Shown in pieces: positions 16,987 to 24,574 of a stretch of DNA of 64,000 bases; the stretch's first letter is position 1; every line of letters starts with the position of its first letter. The stretch spans positions 310,001-374,000 of the forward strand of contig NZ_CP031598.1 of the NCBI RefSeq assembly GCF_008728195.1, given 5' to 3'. The notes under the pieces were generated by a model. That model did no database searches and was not told where the DNA came from. It saw only the letters and a program-made list of their open reading frames with translations. The translations under genes were made by a program, and so were the position numbers. Source of the stretch: Roseovarius indicus (GTDB lineage: Bacteria > Pseudomonadota > Alphaproteobacteria > Rhodobacterales > Rhodobacteraceae).

Positions 16987-17667
16987 ATGCGCTCCTTTTC
17001 CCCCGCTGACCAGATTCTCTTCGGCCTGATGAATGCCAGCCTGTTGTTCACCATCGCCTACTGGATTCTCGGCTTCGACCGGCAATTCGCCACCGGCTTT
17101 GCCATCGAGGACGGCCCTGTCGAGTACGGCACGGCGCTGATGCTGCTGGTCTCGGCGCTGGTGCTGGCCTGGCAGGCGGTGCGGCAGTTTCGGATGGGGC
17201 AGGCACTGGCCGGGGTCTGCCTGGTGGTCTATGCGCTGATCTTCGTCTTCGGAACGGGTGAGGAGATTTCCTGGGGCCAGCGCATCTTAGGGCTGGAAAC
17301 GCCCGACTACCTGATGGAGCGGAATTACCAGGAGGAGATCACGCTGCACAATATCGTGGTGGGCGGCAAGCAGCTGACCAAGACGGTGTTCGGGGGCGGG
17401 CTGACCGTGGCGATCCTGCTTTACCTGCTGGCGCTGCCGGCGCTTTACGGGAAATCCGCCGTCGTTACCCGGCTGGCCGACAGGCTGGCCGTGCCGGTGC
17501 CGCTCTGGCGCCACGGGATCATGGGCGTGGGCGCCAGCGTGGTGATGCTGGTGGTCGACATCCCCCGGCAGTGGGAGGTTTACGAGCTGGTCTTCAGCCT
17601 GCTCACGGTGTCGATCTTCCTTGCGCCTGCGAACCTTGCGGCCTTCGGGCGCCGCACGGCTACTTGA
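16987..17667 (+). CDS. Conserved membrane protein with EEISWGQR motif
   Basis: A 226-residue inner-membrane protein with about six hydrophobic stretches. The most distinctive segment is FGTGEEISWGQRILGLETPDY, following the third helix, whose acidic pair and Trp-Gly-Gln-Arg look like a functional site. I know this motif from uncharacterised membrane proteins but cannot name a function. Its 3' end overlaps the convergent glutaredoxin-fusion gene by 8 bases. Confidence 0.75.
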   Translation: MRSFSPADQILFGLMNASLLFTIAYWILGFDRQFATGFAIEDGPVEYGTALMLLVSALVLAWQAVRQFRMGQALAGVCLVVYALIFVFGTGEEISWGQRILGLETPDYLMERNYQEEITLHNIVVGGKQLTKTVFGGGLTVAILLYLLALPALYGKSAVVTRLADRLAVPVPLWRHGIMGVGASVVMLVVDIPRQWEVYELVFSLLTVSIFLAPANLAAFGRRTAT

Positions 17668-18436
17668 GCAGCATCCAGGCGCCCATCGCGATCATCACGA
17701 GGTTCTCGGTCAGCGAGACGAAGCCCAGGGGCACGTTGGAATTGCCGCCGACACAGGCGCATTTCAACTCGCGCTTGTCGACATAGACCGCCTTGAAGAC
17801 CGAAACGGCGCCCACCGTGCCGATGAACAGCGCCACCGGCGCGGCCAGCCATATGAGCGCGCCGGCGATCATCAGGATGCCCGCCAGCGCCTCGCCGAAC
17901 GGGTAGAGATAGCCGTAGGGCACCCAGCGCCGGGCGAGCAGGTCGTAGTTGAGGAACATGGTGGAGAAGCTCTCCACGTCCTGCAGCTTCTGCACGGCGA
18001 GAAGAGTCATGGCGGTGGCGGCGAACCACTCGACCGTGCGGATGGCGAAGACCGTGCCCAGCGATGCCCAGGCGATTGCCAGCGCGACCAGGGCCGAGAC
18101 GGCAAAGATGGCGATGACGGGGGTGTAGGAGGTCTCGCCCTCCTTCGTCACCGAATGGCCGAGCCGTTCGCGCAACTCCTCGTAGCCGCCGACACGTTCA
18201 CCGCCGATATAGGTCTGCGGCGTGGTCTTCACGCCTTCGCGCTCCATGAAAGCGTCCACCTCCTCGCGGTTGGTGAGCAGGTGGTCGTCGACCTCGTAGC
18301 CCGAGCGTTTGAGCAGCCAGCGCGATTTCAGTCCGAACGGGCAAAGGTGGCCCGGCATGTTCATCCGGTAAAGGCTGGCGGTGCGGGTGTCGGCGGGGGC
18401 GGTGGTGTCTGCGGTTGCATCGGTCATGATACTCAT
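17660..18436 (-). CDS. Glutaredoxin domain fused to a MauE/DoxX-like membrane domain
   Basis: A 258-residue fusion. Residues about 20-95 form a glutaredoxin-like domain with a single-cysteine CPFG site (NMPGHLCPFGLKSRWLL), the TPQTYIGG cis-Pro segment and GGYEELRE. Residues from about 105 form four or more transmembrane helices ending in ELKCACVGGNSNVPLG, typical of MauE/MethylAmine-utilisation-like electron-transfer membrane proteins. It may pass thiol redox equivalents across the membrane, which is inference. Its start overlaps the apparent end of the amine oxidase frame (ATGA). Confidence 0.82.
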   Translation of the reverse strand: MSIMTDATADTTAPADTRTASLYRMNMPGHLCPFGLKSRWLLKRSGYEVDDHLLTNREEVDAFMEREGVKTTPQTYIGGERVGGYEELRERLGHSVTKEGETSYTPVIAIFAVSALVALAIAWASLGTVFAIRTVEWFAATAMTLLAVQKLQDVESFSTMFLNYDLLARRWVPYGYLYPFGEALAGILMIAGALIWLAAPVALFIGTVGAVSVFKAVYVDKRELKCACVGGNSNVPLGFVSLTENLVMIAMGAWMLLK

Positions 18437-19734
18437 GAAACGTGCCAGCCCCGCTCCCTGTTCCGAGCCACGCCCGGCCCCGGCCACTCGCCCCACAGTT
18501 TCATTGTTCCAAAAATACTCGAATCCGCCGCCTGCCACGCGCGCGTCGGCTGCAACAGGATCGCCCCGGTCACGCCGGAAACAGCCTCGCAATCTCCTGC
18601 GCCTTGTCGCGCCCGCTCTGATAGGCGCCGCTGATGCGCCGCGCCGGGGCGGGGGGTGGCATAGCTGCCGCCGATCAGCGGGTTGCGGCGCCAGGTGCTG
18701 GTGCCGGTGGCGATGATCCGTTTGCCGAACGCGCTGCCGAAGGCGAGGCAAAGCCGCTCCACCGCCAGGGCGGTCATGGCGGCGGGGCCGTCGGCCACGG
18801 CCGCTCCGGCGGCGTCGCCGCCGAGATGGGCGATGAACACCGGGGGCGGGCCGGGCATGACCTGGAAATCCACAGCCGTCTGGCCCGAGCCGGGGTCGAC
18901 CATGCAGAAGATCTTGCCCGCCACCTCCGGCGGCAGGTCGGGCACCGCCACCGCGACCTTTTCGTAGGTGCCGCAGGGCAGGTCGGCCACGGTCTCGAGA
19001 AACGCGGCGGTCTCGCCGCCGGTGAACCGGATCGCGCCGGACGTCAGAACGTTGGTCGAGACTGTCACGATCGCTGCACCTGCGGTGATCTGCCCGTCCG
19101 GGGTGTGAACCTCGACCGTGCCGGGGTGCTCGACGATCTGGTCGACGGGCAGGCCCGTCCTGATCGGCAGCCCGGCTGCCATGCCCGCAATCAGCGCGCC
19201 ATAGCCCGAGACGACGGGCCAGTCGGCCCCGGTATCCTCGTAATCCCGGTAACCCGGGGCCGAAACCTGGTCCGGGTCGGCGCCCGCCATGTATTGCAGG
19301 ATGCACCTGACCCCGGCGGTCCAGCGCCCCGCATCGGGCAGCACCTGCTGGATCGAGACGTCGCGGCCCGCCGATGCGGCCGCTTCGATCGCGGCGCAGG
19401 CCGCTTGCGTTGCGGCCCCGGCCTGCTCCAGCTCGGCAGGCGAGGCGAACCTGCCGCCCTGCCAGATGGCAAAGTGATCCTGGCGCTCTTCCATGAAATA
19501 CGCCGCGCCCAGCCGGTCGGCCCAGGGCACCAGCGGATTGACATCGCCCGAATGCAGCCAGTGACAGCCGTGATCCCACGGAACGGGCAGGGAGGTCGTA
19601 TCGGTCAGGGCGCGGCCGCCGATACGGTCGGCGGCCTCGAGCATGACAAAGCGCAGGCCGGTGCCGGCCAGTTCCAGCCCGGCCCCGATTCCGGCGGCCC
19701 CGGCCCCTATGATGACGACGTCGAATTCCGGCAT
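18433..19734 (-). CDS. FAD-dependent amine oxidase-like gene, C-terminus apparently broken
   Basis: A 433-codon frame beginning with the dinucleotide motif FDVVIIGAGAAGIGAGLELA and continuing as a flavin amine oxidase through STWRRNPLIGGSYATPRPG. After that, about residue 370, the expected FFAGEA-type segment is absent and the frame becomes low-quality. The neighbouring frame instead encodes ISGAYQSGRDKAQEIARLF and stops at 18570, a good match to the normal end of the family. A deletion of roughly 30 codons with a frameshift is the simplest reading, so this is probably a pseudogene. The alternative that the long frame is used is kept open because it ends in an ATGA overlap with the next gene. 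Confidence 0.75.
   Translation of the reverse strand: MPEFDVVIIGAGAAGIGAGLELAGTGLRFVMLEAADRIGGRALTDTTSLPVPWDHGCHWLHSGDVNPLVPWADRLGAAYFMEERQDHFAIWQGGRFASPAELEQAGAATQAACAAIEAAASAGRDVSIQQVLPDAGRWTAGVRCILQYMAGADPDQVSAPGYRDYEDTGADWPVVSGYGALIAGMAAGLPIRTGLPVDQIVEHPGTVEVHTPDGQITAGAAIVTVSTNVLTSGAIRFTGGETAAFLETVADLPCGTYEKVAVAVPDLPPEVAGKIFCMVDPGSGQTAVDFQVMPGPPPVFIAHLGGDAAGAAVADGPAAMTALAVERLCLAFGSAFGKRIIATGTSTWRRNPLIGGSYATPRPGAAHQRRLSERARQGAGDCEAVSGVTGAILLQPTRAWQAADSSIFGTMKLWGEWPGPGVARNRERGWHVS
18499..18520 (-). repeat. Dispersed ATATTT-type motif, AACAATGAAA variant
   Basis: Read on the minus strand this is GAGTATTTTTGGAACAATGA plus AA, identical over 22 bases to one arm of the inverted pair at 47387-47408. 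It lies just past the displaced stop of the amine oxidase and upstream of the glutaredoxin-fusion gene. Confidence 0.8.
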
Positions 19735-19775
19735 CCGTCAGTTTTGCGGTACAGGTGCCTCAAACGCAACGGGGG

Positions 19776-19843
19776 CCGGAATTTTCGAAAATTCCGGGGT
19801 AGAAAATACGTATTTTCTACCCCGTTTTCCGCGCGGAAAACGG
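19776..19843. repeat. Triple-palindrome element, copy 1
   Basis: Three perfect palindromes overlap by 2 bases each: 22 bp (19776-19797, half-site CCGGAATTTTC), 28 bp (19796-19823, half-site GGGGTAGAAAATAC) and 22 bp (19822-19843, half-site CCGTTTTCCGC). The 68-bp block lies between the amine oxidase start and the rplT terminator. Order is inverted relative to copies 2 and 3. Confidence 0.92.
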
Positions 19844-19866
19844 CGCCGGCCGCCCCCGTAAAAGAA

Positions 19867-19899
19867 AAACGCCGCCGGCATCTCTGCGCGGCGGCGTTT
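19867..19899 (-). terminator. Intrinsic terminator of rpmI-rplT
   Basis: On the minus strand a GC-rich stem (AAACGCCGCCG against CGGCGGCGTTT) with an 11-base loop is followed by a run of T interrupted by one C, 26 bases after the rplT stop. Confidence 0.88.
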
Positions 19900-19924
19900 C
19901 CGTTTGTCCCTCGGTGCGACTGGC

Positions 19925-20290
19925 TTACTGGGCCAATGCGCTTTTTGCCTGCTCGACGATGGCGCCGAATGCCGCCGGCTCGTGCACGGCCAGGTCGGCG
20001 AGAACCTTGCGGTCGACCTCGACGCCGGCCAGGCTCAGGCCGTTGACGAAGCGCGAATAGGTCAGGCTTTCATCATGGGCGCGCACCGCGGCGTTGATCC
20101 GCTGGATCCACAGCGCACGGAAGTTGCGCTTGCGGTTCTTGCGGTCGCGGGTGGCGTACTGGTTGGCCTTGTCGACGGCCTGTGCCGCCACCTTGTAGGT
20201 GTTCTTGCGGCGGCCGTAATAGCCTTTCGCGGCGCTGGTGACTTTCTTGTGACGGGCGTGGGTAACTGTCCCACCTTTAACGCGTGCCAT
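19925..20290 (-). CDS. rplT: 50S ribosomal protein L20
   Basis: A 121-residue, strongly basic protein with the L20 signature ([38 protein letters not shown]). It binds 23S rRNA early in large-subunit assembly. It follows rpmI after 13 bases. In many bacteria infC precedes and pheST follows; neither is adjacent here. Confidence 0.98.
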   Translation of the reverse strand: MARVKGGTVTHARHKKVTSAAKGYYGRRKNTYKVAAQAVDKANQYATRDRKNRKRNFRALWIQRINAAVRAHDESLTYSRFVNGLSLAGVEVDRKVLADLAVHEPAAFGAIVEQAKSALAQ

Positions 20291-20303
20291 TGATCAGTTC
20301 TCC

Positions 20304-20504
20304 TTAGCGCGAATAGGGCATCATCGGCTTGATGATCTTCTCATCAGCCTTGCTCAGCGTGGTCGTGCCACGCGCGTCGCGGATGAACTTGTTGGTGCGC
20401 TTGATCATCCCGTGCTGTTTGCCAGCCTGGGCGCGGATGATCTTGCCGCTGCCGCTTACCTTGAACCGCTTCTTGCAGCTCGATTTTGTCTTCATCTTGG
20501 GCAT
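20304..20504 (-). CDS. rpmI: 50S ribosomal protein L35
   Basis: A 66-residue basic protein, [20 protein letters not shown] onward, with the L35 signature [17 protein letters not shown] and a basic [12 protein letters not shown] segment. Length is normal. It starts a two-gene operon with rplT; the 120 bases upstream must hold the promoter, as infC is absent. Confidence 0.98.
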   Translation of the reverse strand: MPKMKTKSSCKKRFKVSGSGKIIRAQAGKQHGMIKRTNKFIRDARGTTTLSKADEKIIKPMMPYSR

Positions 20505-20624
20505 TTCCGGCTCCTTTGTCGGTCGGTTGTTCTACGCGACTCGGCATGCCACTCCGGCCGGCCGCGCTGATGAGCGGGCCGTATACGAGCTTCCCGCCTT
20601 CCGTGCAAGGGAAAATCCGGGCGT

Positions 20625-21260
20625 TCAGCCGGGCTCGTGGACGTGCCCGGCCTCCTCGCGCCGCTCGTCCAGCGCCTGCCGGATGATCTGAACCGACGAC
20701 GACAGGAAGAGCCCCGCCATGATACCCGCGACCAGAAGGTCGGGCCAGCCAGTCGTGGTGCCCCAGACGCCGAGGGCCGCCAGCATCACCGCGACATTGC
20801 CGATCGCATCGTTACGCGAACAGAGCCAGACCGAGCGCACGTTGGCATCGCCATCCTTGTACTGCATCAGCAGCAGCACGCTGGCCAGGTTGGCCGCCAG
20901 CGCCATGACCCCCACGACGCCCATGATCCCCGCCTCGGGCACGCCGGTCACGAAGACCCGGTAGACGGTCGAGCCGAACACCCACGTGCCCATGAGCAGC
21001 AGGCTGACGCCCTTGGCCAGCGCGGCCGTGGTGCGCACATGTACCGATGCGCCGATCACCGCCAGCGAGATGCCATAGGTCAGCGCATCGCCCAGGAAAT
21101 CGAGCGCGTCCGCCTTCAGCGCCTGCGACTGCGCGGCCCGGCCGGCGCTCATCTCGACGACGAACATCGCCGCGTTGATGGCGATGACTGCCCAGAGCCT
21201 GCGTTTGTAAGCGGCCGACACCCCGTCGAACCGCGCCTCATGTCCACAACAGCCTGCCAT
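20625..21260 (-). CDS. Cation diffusion facilitator (CDF) metal exporter
   Basis: A 211-residue inner-membrane transporter with about six helices. The metal-site motif LKADALDFLGDALTYG in helix 2 (Asp-x3-Asp) and LCSRNDAIGNVAVML in helix 5 are the paired CDF features. It lacks the long cytoplasmic C-terminal domain of larger CDF proteins. The N-terminus MAGCCGHEARF has Cys and His that could sense or bind metal. It is divergent from a MerR gene with a MerR-type promoter between them, so it probably exports Zn, Cd, Co or a similar ion. Confidence 0.88.
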   Translation of the reverse strand: MAGCCGHEARFDGVSAAYKRRLWAVIAINAAMFVVEMSAGRAAQSQALKADALDFLGDALTYGISLAVIGASVHVRTTAALAKGVSLLLMGTWVFGSTVYRVFVTGVPEAGIMGVVGVMALAANLASVLLLMQYKDGDANVRSVWLCSRNDAIGNVAVMLAALGVWGTTTGWPDLLVAGIMAGLFLSSSVQIIRQALDERREEAGHVHEPG

Positions 21261-21290
21261 GGCGTACCTCGTTGAAATCGCGTTACCCGT

Positions 21291-21321
21291 AACCTAATCT
21301 CTCTAGTAACTAGAGCTTCAA
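21291..21321 (-). promoter_or_regulatory. MerR-type promoter for the CDF exporter, 19-bp spacer
   Basis: On the minus strand TTGAAG (21316-21321) and TAGGTT (21291-21296) are separated by exactly 19 bp, the overlong spacer typical of MerR-activated promoters. The spacer contains the dyad CTCTAG-TTA-CTAGAG, the expected MerR operator. This explains the divergent arrangement with the regulator gene. Confidence 0.78.
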
Positions 21322-21332
21322 GGGGGTTTTTG

Positions 21333-21761
21333 ATGTATTCCATCGGAGAATTGTCCCGCCGCACCGGGGTCAAGGTGCCCACCATCCGCTATTACGAGGA
21401 GATGGGCCTGATTGCCGCCGCCGGGCGCACCTCGGGGAACCAGCGCCGCTATGGCCGCGACGAGCTGGAGCAGCTGGGGTTCATCCGCCATGCGCGCGAT
21501 CTGGGTTTTCCGCTGGGGGCGATCTCGTCGCTCATCGAGTTGCAGCGCCACCCCGACCGCACCTGTCGCGAGGCGTCGGAGATCGCGCAGGCGCAGCTCG
21601 ATGACGTGCGGGAGAAGATCGCGCGGCTCAGGGCGCTCGAGACGGAGCTGGGCCGGATCGTCGACGGCTGTTCGGGCGAGGGGACGCCGGAGGAGTGCTA
21701 TGTGCTGGCCTCGCTGTCGGACCACGACCTGTGCGAAACCGAGCATGGGCAGGGGCATTAG
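21333..21761 (+). CDS. MerR-family heavy-metal-responsive regulator
   Basis: A 142-residue regulator. An N-terminal winged helix-turn-helix (MYSIGELSRRTGVKVPTIRY, then YEEMGLI) is followed by a dimerisation coiled-coil and a C-terminal cysteine/histidine-rich loop (DGCSGEGTPEECYVLASL, then CETEHGQGH) like the metal sites of ZntR and CadR. The ATG giving MYSIGEL was chosen as it follows AAGGGGG. It should activate the divergent CDF exporter when it binds its metal. Confidence 0.9.
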   Translation: MYSIGELSRRTGVKVPTIRYYEEMGLIAAAGRTSGNQRRYGRDELEQLGFIRHARDLGFPLGAISSLIELQRHPDRTCREASEIAQAQLDDVREKIARLRALETELGRIVDGCSGEGTPEECYVLASLSDHDLCETEHGQGH

Positions 21762-21773
21762 CTCCGAGGCGGC

Positions 21774-21995
21774 TCAGATGAACTGCGCCACCACCCGCAC
21801 GAAGACCTCGGGGATTTCCTCGAGCGTGTAGCCGCCCGGCTGTTCGCGGAAGGCCCAGACGATCAGGCCGCCCCCGACGATGGCCACAACGGCCGCCACC
21901 CGCGGCGTGCGCCGGTCGGCAAAGGCCGACAGCATCGACGGCACCGAGAGAACCGCCAGAACGATACCGATGATTAGCAGAAGATCTGGCTCCAC
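21774..21995 (-). CDS. Small two-helix membrane protein next to pyk
   Basis: A 73-residue protein, GTG start (VEPDLLLIIGIVLAVLSVPS), with two hydrophobic segments and a conserved-looking tail (YTLEEIPEVFVRVVAQFI). It lies 47 bases downstream of pyk on the same strand, an association I recall in Rhodobacterales. Function unknown. AAAGGAC precedes the GTG. Confidence 0.65.
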   Translation of the reverse strand: MEPDLLLIIGIVLAVLSVPSMLSAFADRRTPRVAAVVAIVGGGLIVWAFREQPGGYTLEEIPEVFVRVVAQFI

Positions 21996-22042
21996 GTGCG
22001 GTCCTTTTCCGAAAGGGGCCGGGGCCGGCCCTGGCGGGCAGG

Positions 22043-23488
22043 TTAGCCCGGATCGGTGGCGTAAATCAAACTTTCCTGACAGGGCGCGACGCGCAGGATG
22101 TTGGTTGTTCCCGGCACGTTGAACGGCACCCCGGCGGTGACGACGATCTGGTCGAGCGGCTCGGCATAGCCCTGTTCCCGCGCCGCCCGCGCCGCGCCCA
22201 GCACGGCCTGCTTGAACCGGTCGAGCGTGCCGGTCATCACGCAGTTCACGCCCCATGTCAGCGCCAGCCGCCGGGCGGTGCCCACGAGGTTGGTCATGGC
22301 GATGATCGGCACGCGCGGCCGTTCGCGGGCGGTCAGCAGGGCGGTGGTGCCCGACTGCGAGAAACAGCAGATGGCGACGATATCGGTCGCCTCGGCGATC
22401 TCGCGCGCGGCGGCGACGATACCGTCGGCGACGGTGGTGCGGTCGACCACGCGCGACGCCTCGATGATCTGGGTATAGGTCGGGTCGTCCTCGACCTCGC
22501 GCGCGACATTGTCCATCGTCGTGACAGCCTCGACCGGGTACTGCCCCGCGGCGCTTTCGGCCGACAGCATCACCGCGTCGGTGCCCTCGTAGATGGCGGC
22601 GGCCACGTCGGAGACCTCGGCCCGGGTGGGCATCGGGCTTTCGATCATCGATTCGAGCATCTGGGTCGCCACGATCACCGGCTTGGCCGCGGCCCGGCAC
22701 TTGCGCACCAGCCGTTTCTGGATCGGCGGCACGTTCTGCACCGGCAGTTCGACACCCAGGTCGCCACGCGCCACCATGATCCCGTCAGAGGCGGCGAGAA
22801 TGTTGTCGAACCATTCGACCGCCGAGGGCTTCTCGATCTTCGACAGGATCGCGGCGCGGCCCCTGGCCAGCTCGCGGGCCTCCTCGACATCCGCCGCGCG
22901 CTGCACGAAGCTCAGCGCCAGCCAGTCGACGCCCAGCTCGCAGGCAAATTCCAGGTCCTCGCGGTCCTTCTCGGATAGCGCGGCGAGCGGCAGCACCACG
23001 TCGGGCACGTTCACCCCCTTGCGGTTCGAGATCGTGCCGCCGACGATCACCTCGGTTTCGGCGTAATCGGGGCCGCATTCGGTGACCCTGAGGCGGATCT
23101 TGCCGTCATTGACCAGCAGGGTCGAGCCCACCTCCAGCGCTTGGAAAATCTCCGGGTGGGGCAGGCAGACCCGGGCGCCATCCCCTTCCGCCCCGTCGAG
23201 ATCGAGCCGGAAGGACGCGCCTTCCTCAAGCTCCTCCTCGCCTTTGGCGAACGCCCCCACCCGCAGTTTCGGCCCTTGCAGGTCGGCCAGGATCCCGATC
23301 GGGCTGTTCAGCTCCTCCTCGATCTGGCGGATGATCCGGTGCTTCTCGCGAATGCCGTCATGGGTGCCGTGGCTCATGTTCAGCCGGAACACGTCGGCCC
23401 CGGCCTCGTGCAGGGCGCGGATCATCTCGTAGGTCTCGGACGAAGGCCCGAGCGTGGCGACGATCTTGACGTTGCGGTGGCGTCTCAT
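22043..23488 (-). CDS. pyk: Pyruvate kinase
   Basis: A 481-residue glycolytic enzyme that makes pyruvate and ATP from phosphoenolpyruvate and ADP. Visible motifs are RRHRNVKIVATLGPSS, FRLNMSHG, the signature ILSKIEKPSAVEWF, VARGDLGVELP and ATQMLESMIESPMPTRAE; the C-terminal allosteric domain is present. The ATG at MRRHRNVKIV was chosen because AAGGA lies 10 bases upstream and homologues begin there; an ATG 13 codons earlier lacks a ribosome site. Confidence 0.95.
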   Translation of the reverse strand: MRRHRNVKIVATLGPSSETYEMIRALHEAGADVFRLNMSHGTHDGIREKHRIIRQIEEELNSPIGILADLQGPKLRVGAFAKGEEELEEGASFRLDLDGAEGDGARVCLPHPEIFQALEVGSTLLVNDGKIRLRVTECGPDYAETEVIVGGTISNRKGVNVPDVVLPLAALSEKDREDLEFACELGVDWLALSFVQRAADVEEARELARGRAAILSKIEKPSAVEWFDNILAASDGIMVARGDLGVELPVQNVPPIQKRLVRKCRAAAKPVIVATQMLESMIESPMPTRAEVSDVAAAIYEGTDAVMLSAESAAGQYPVEAVTTMDNVAREVEDDPTYTQIIEASRVVDRTTVADGIVAAAREIAEATDIVAICCFSQSGTTALLTARERPRVPIIAMTNLVGTARRLALTWGVNCVMTGTLDRFKQAVLGAARAAREQGYAEPLDQIVVTAGVPFNVPGTTNILRVAPCQESLIYATDPG

Positions 23489-23680
23489 GCGGGCGAAATC
23501 CTTCGGCTTGGGGTCCGCCACGATCATTCAGCCGTGGCCGGGCATGTCAATGGGCCTGTCGCGAATGGCGGCGGGGTATACGGAAAGTCTGTTATCGCTA
23601 ACGGGTTTATGGTTGGTTATTACCCAATTCACATCCCCGCGCAACTGTCCTAGACCGTGCGCAAAGGACATGACACCCCG

Positions 23681-24421
23681 ATGACGTACCACCCGTTCGA
23701 GATCGAAGGGGCCGACCGCCCTGCGCGCTGGCTCGTGACCTGCGACCACGCGGCCAACACCGTGCCCCCGTTCGTGAATGGCGGCACGCTGGGGCTGGCC
23801 GAGGGCGACATGGCGCGCCACATCGCCTATGACGTGGGCGCGCTGGGCATGGCACGCGAACTCGCCCGGCAGCTCGACGCGCCCTTCATCGCCACCAATT
23901 TCTCGCGCCTCGTGATCGACCCGAACCGGGGCGAGGATGACCCGACGCTTCTGATGAAGCTCTATGACGGCACGATCATCCCGGGCAACCGGCATGCGGG
24001 CGACGAGGAGCTTCAGCTGCGGCTCAACCGGTGCTACCGGCCCTATCACACGGCTCTGGCGGAGCTGGCGGCGCGGCGGGCCGATACGGTGATCGTCTCG
24101 GTCCACAGCTTCACCCGCCAGCTTCAGGGCCGCCCGCCCCGGCCGTGGCATGTGGGCGTGCTTTACGCCGCCGACGAACGCCTGAGCCGCCCGCTGGCGG
24201 CGCGCCTGCGGCAAGAGCCCGACCTGTGCATCGGCGAGAACGAACCCTATGGCGGGCATCTGCCCGGCGACGCCATCGCGCGGCACGCCATCGCCTATGA
24301 GCGGCCCAACGTGTTGCTGGAAGTGCGCAACGACCTGATCGAGGAAGAGGCGGATCAGGTCGCGTGGGGGAGGCGCCTGGCGCCGCTTCTGGAGGACGCG
24401 GCGGAGACGGCGGGGGTGTAG
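23681..24421 (+). CDS. N-formylglutamate amidohydrolase-family protein
   Basis: A 246-residue zinc hydrolase-like protein of the HutG/FGase family. The motifs CDHAANTVP, DPNRGEDDP and VSVHSFTRQ (His) and a Glu in GENEPYGGH correspond to the family's metal and substrate site. No histidine-utilisation genes are near, so the in vivo substrate may differ from N-formylglutamate. It is divergent from pyk. A triple-palindrome element begins directly after its stop. Confidence 0.85.
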   Translation: MTYHPFEIEGADRPARWLVTCDHAANTVPPFVNGGTLGLAEGDMARHIAYDVGALGMARELARQLDAPFIATNFSRLVIDPNRGEDDPTLLMKLYDGTIIPGNRHAGDEELQLRLNRCYRPYHTALAELAARRADTVIVSVHSFTRQLQGRPPRPWHVGVLYAADERLSRPLAARLRQEPDLCIGENEPYGGHLPGDAIARHAIAYERPNVLLEVRNDLIEEEADQVAWGRRLAPLLEDAAETAGV

Positions 24422-24489
24422 CCGTTTTCCGCGCGGAAAACGGGGTAGAAAATGCGCATTTTCTACCCCGGAATTTGCGCAAATTCCGG
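24422..24489. repeat. Triple-palindrome element, copy 2
   Basis: Perfect palindromes of 22 bp (24422-24443, half-site CCGTTTTCCGC), 28 bp (24442-24469, half-site GGGGTAGAAAATGC) and 22 bp (24468-24489, half-site CCGGAATTTGC), overlapping by 2 bases each. It starts on the base after the stop of the upstream gene, so its first hairpin would form at the mRNA 3' end. Confidence 0.93.
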
Positions 24490-24574
24490 GCACGCCGACC
24501 GCAGCGTATCGCGTCGTCCGACGCCCTTGCGATCGACCCTCCACAAATGAACTCCATCTGCTAGGCTCGGGCGC

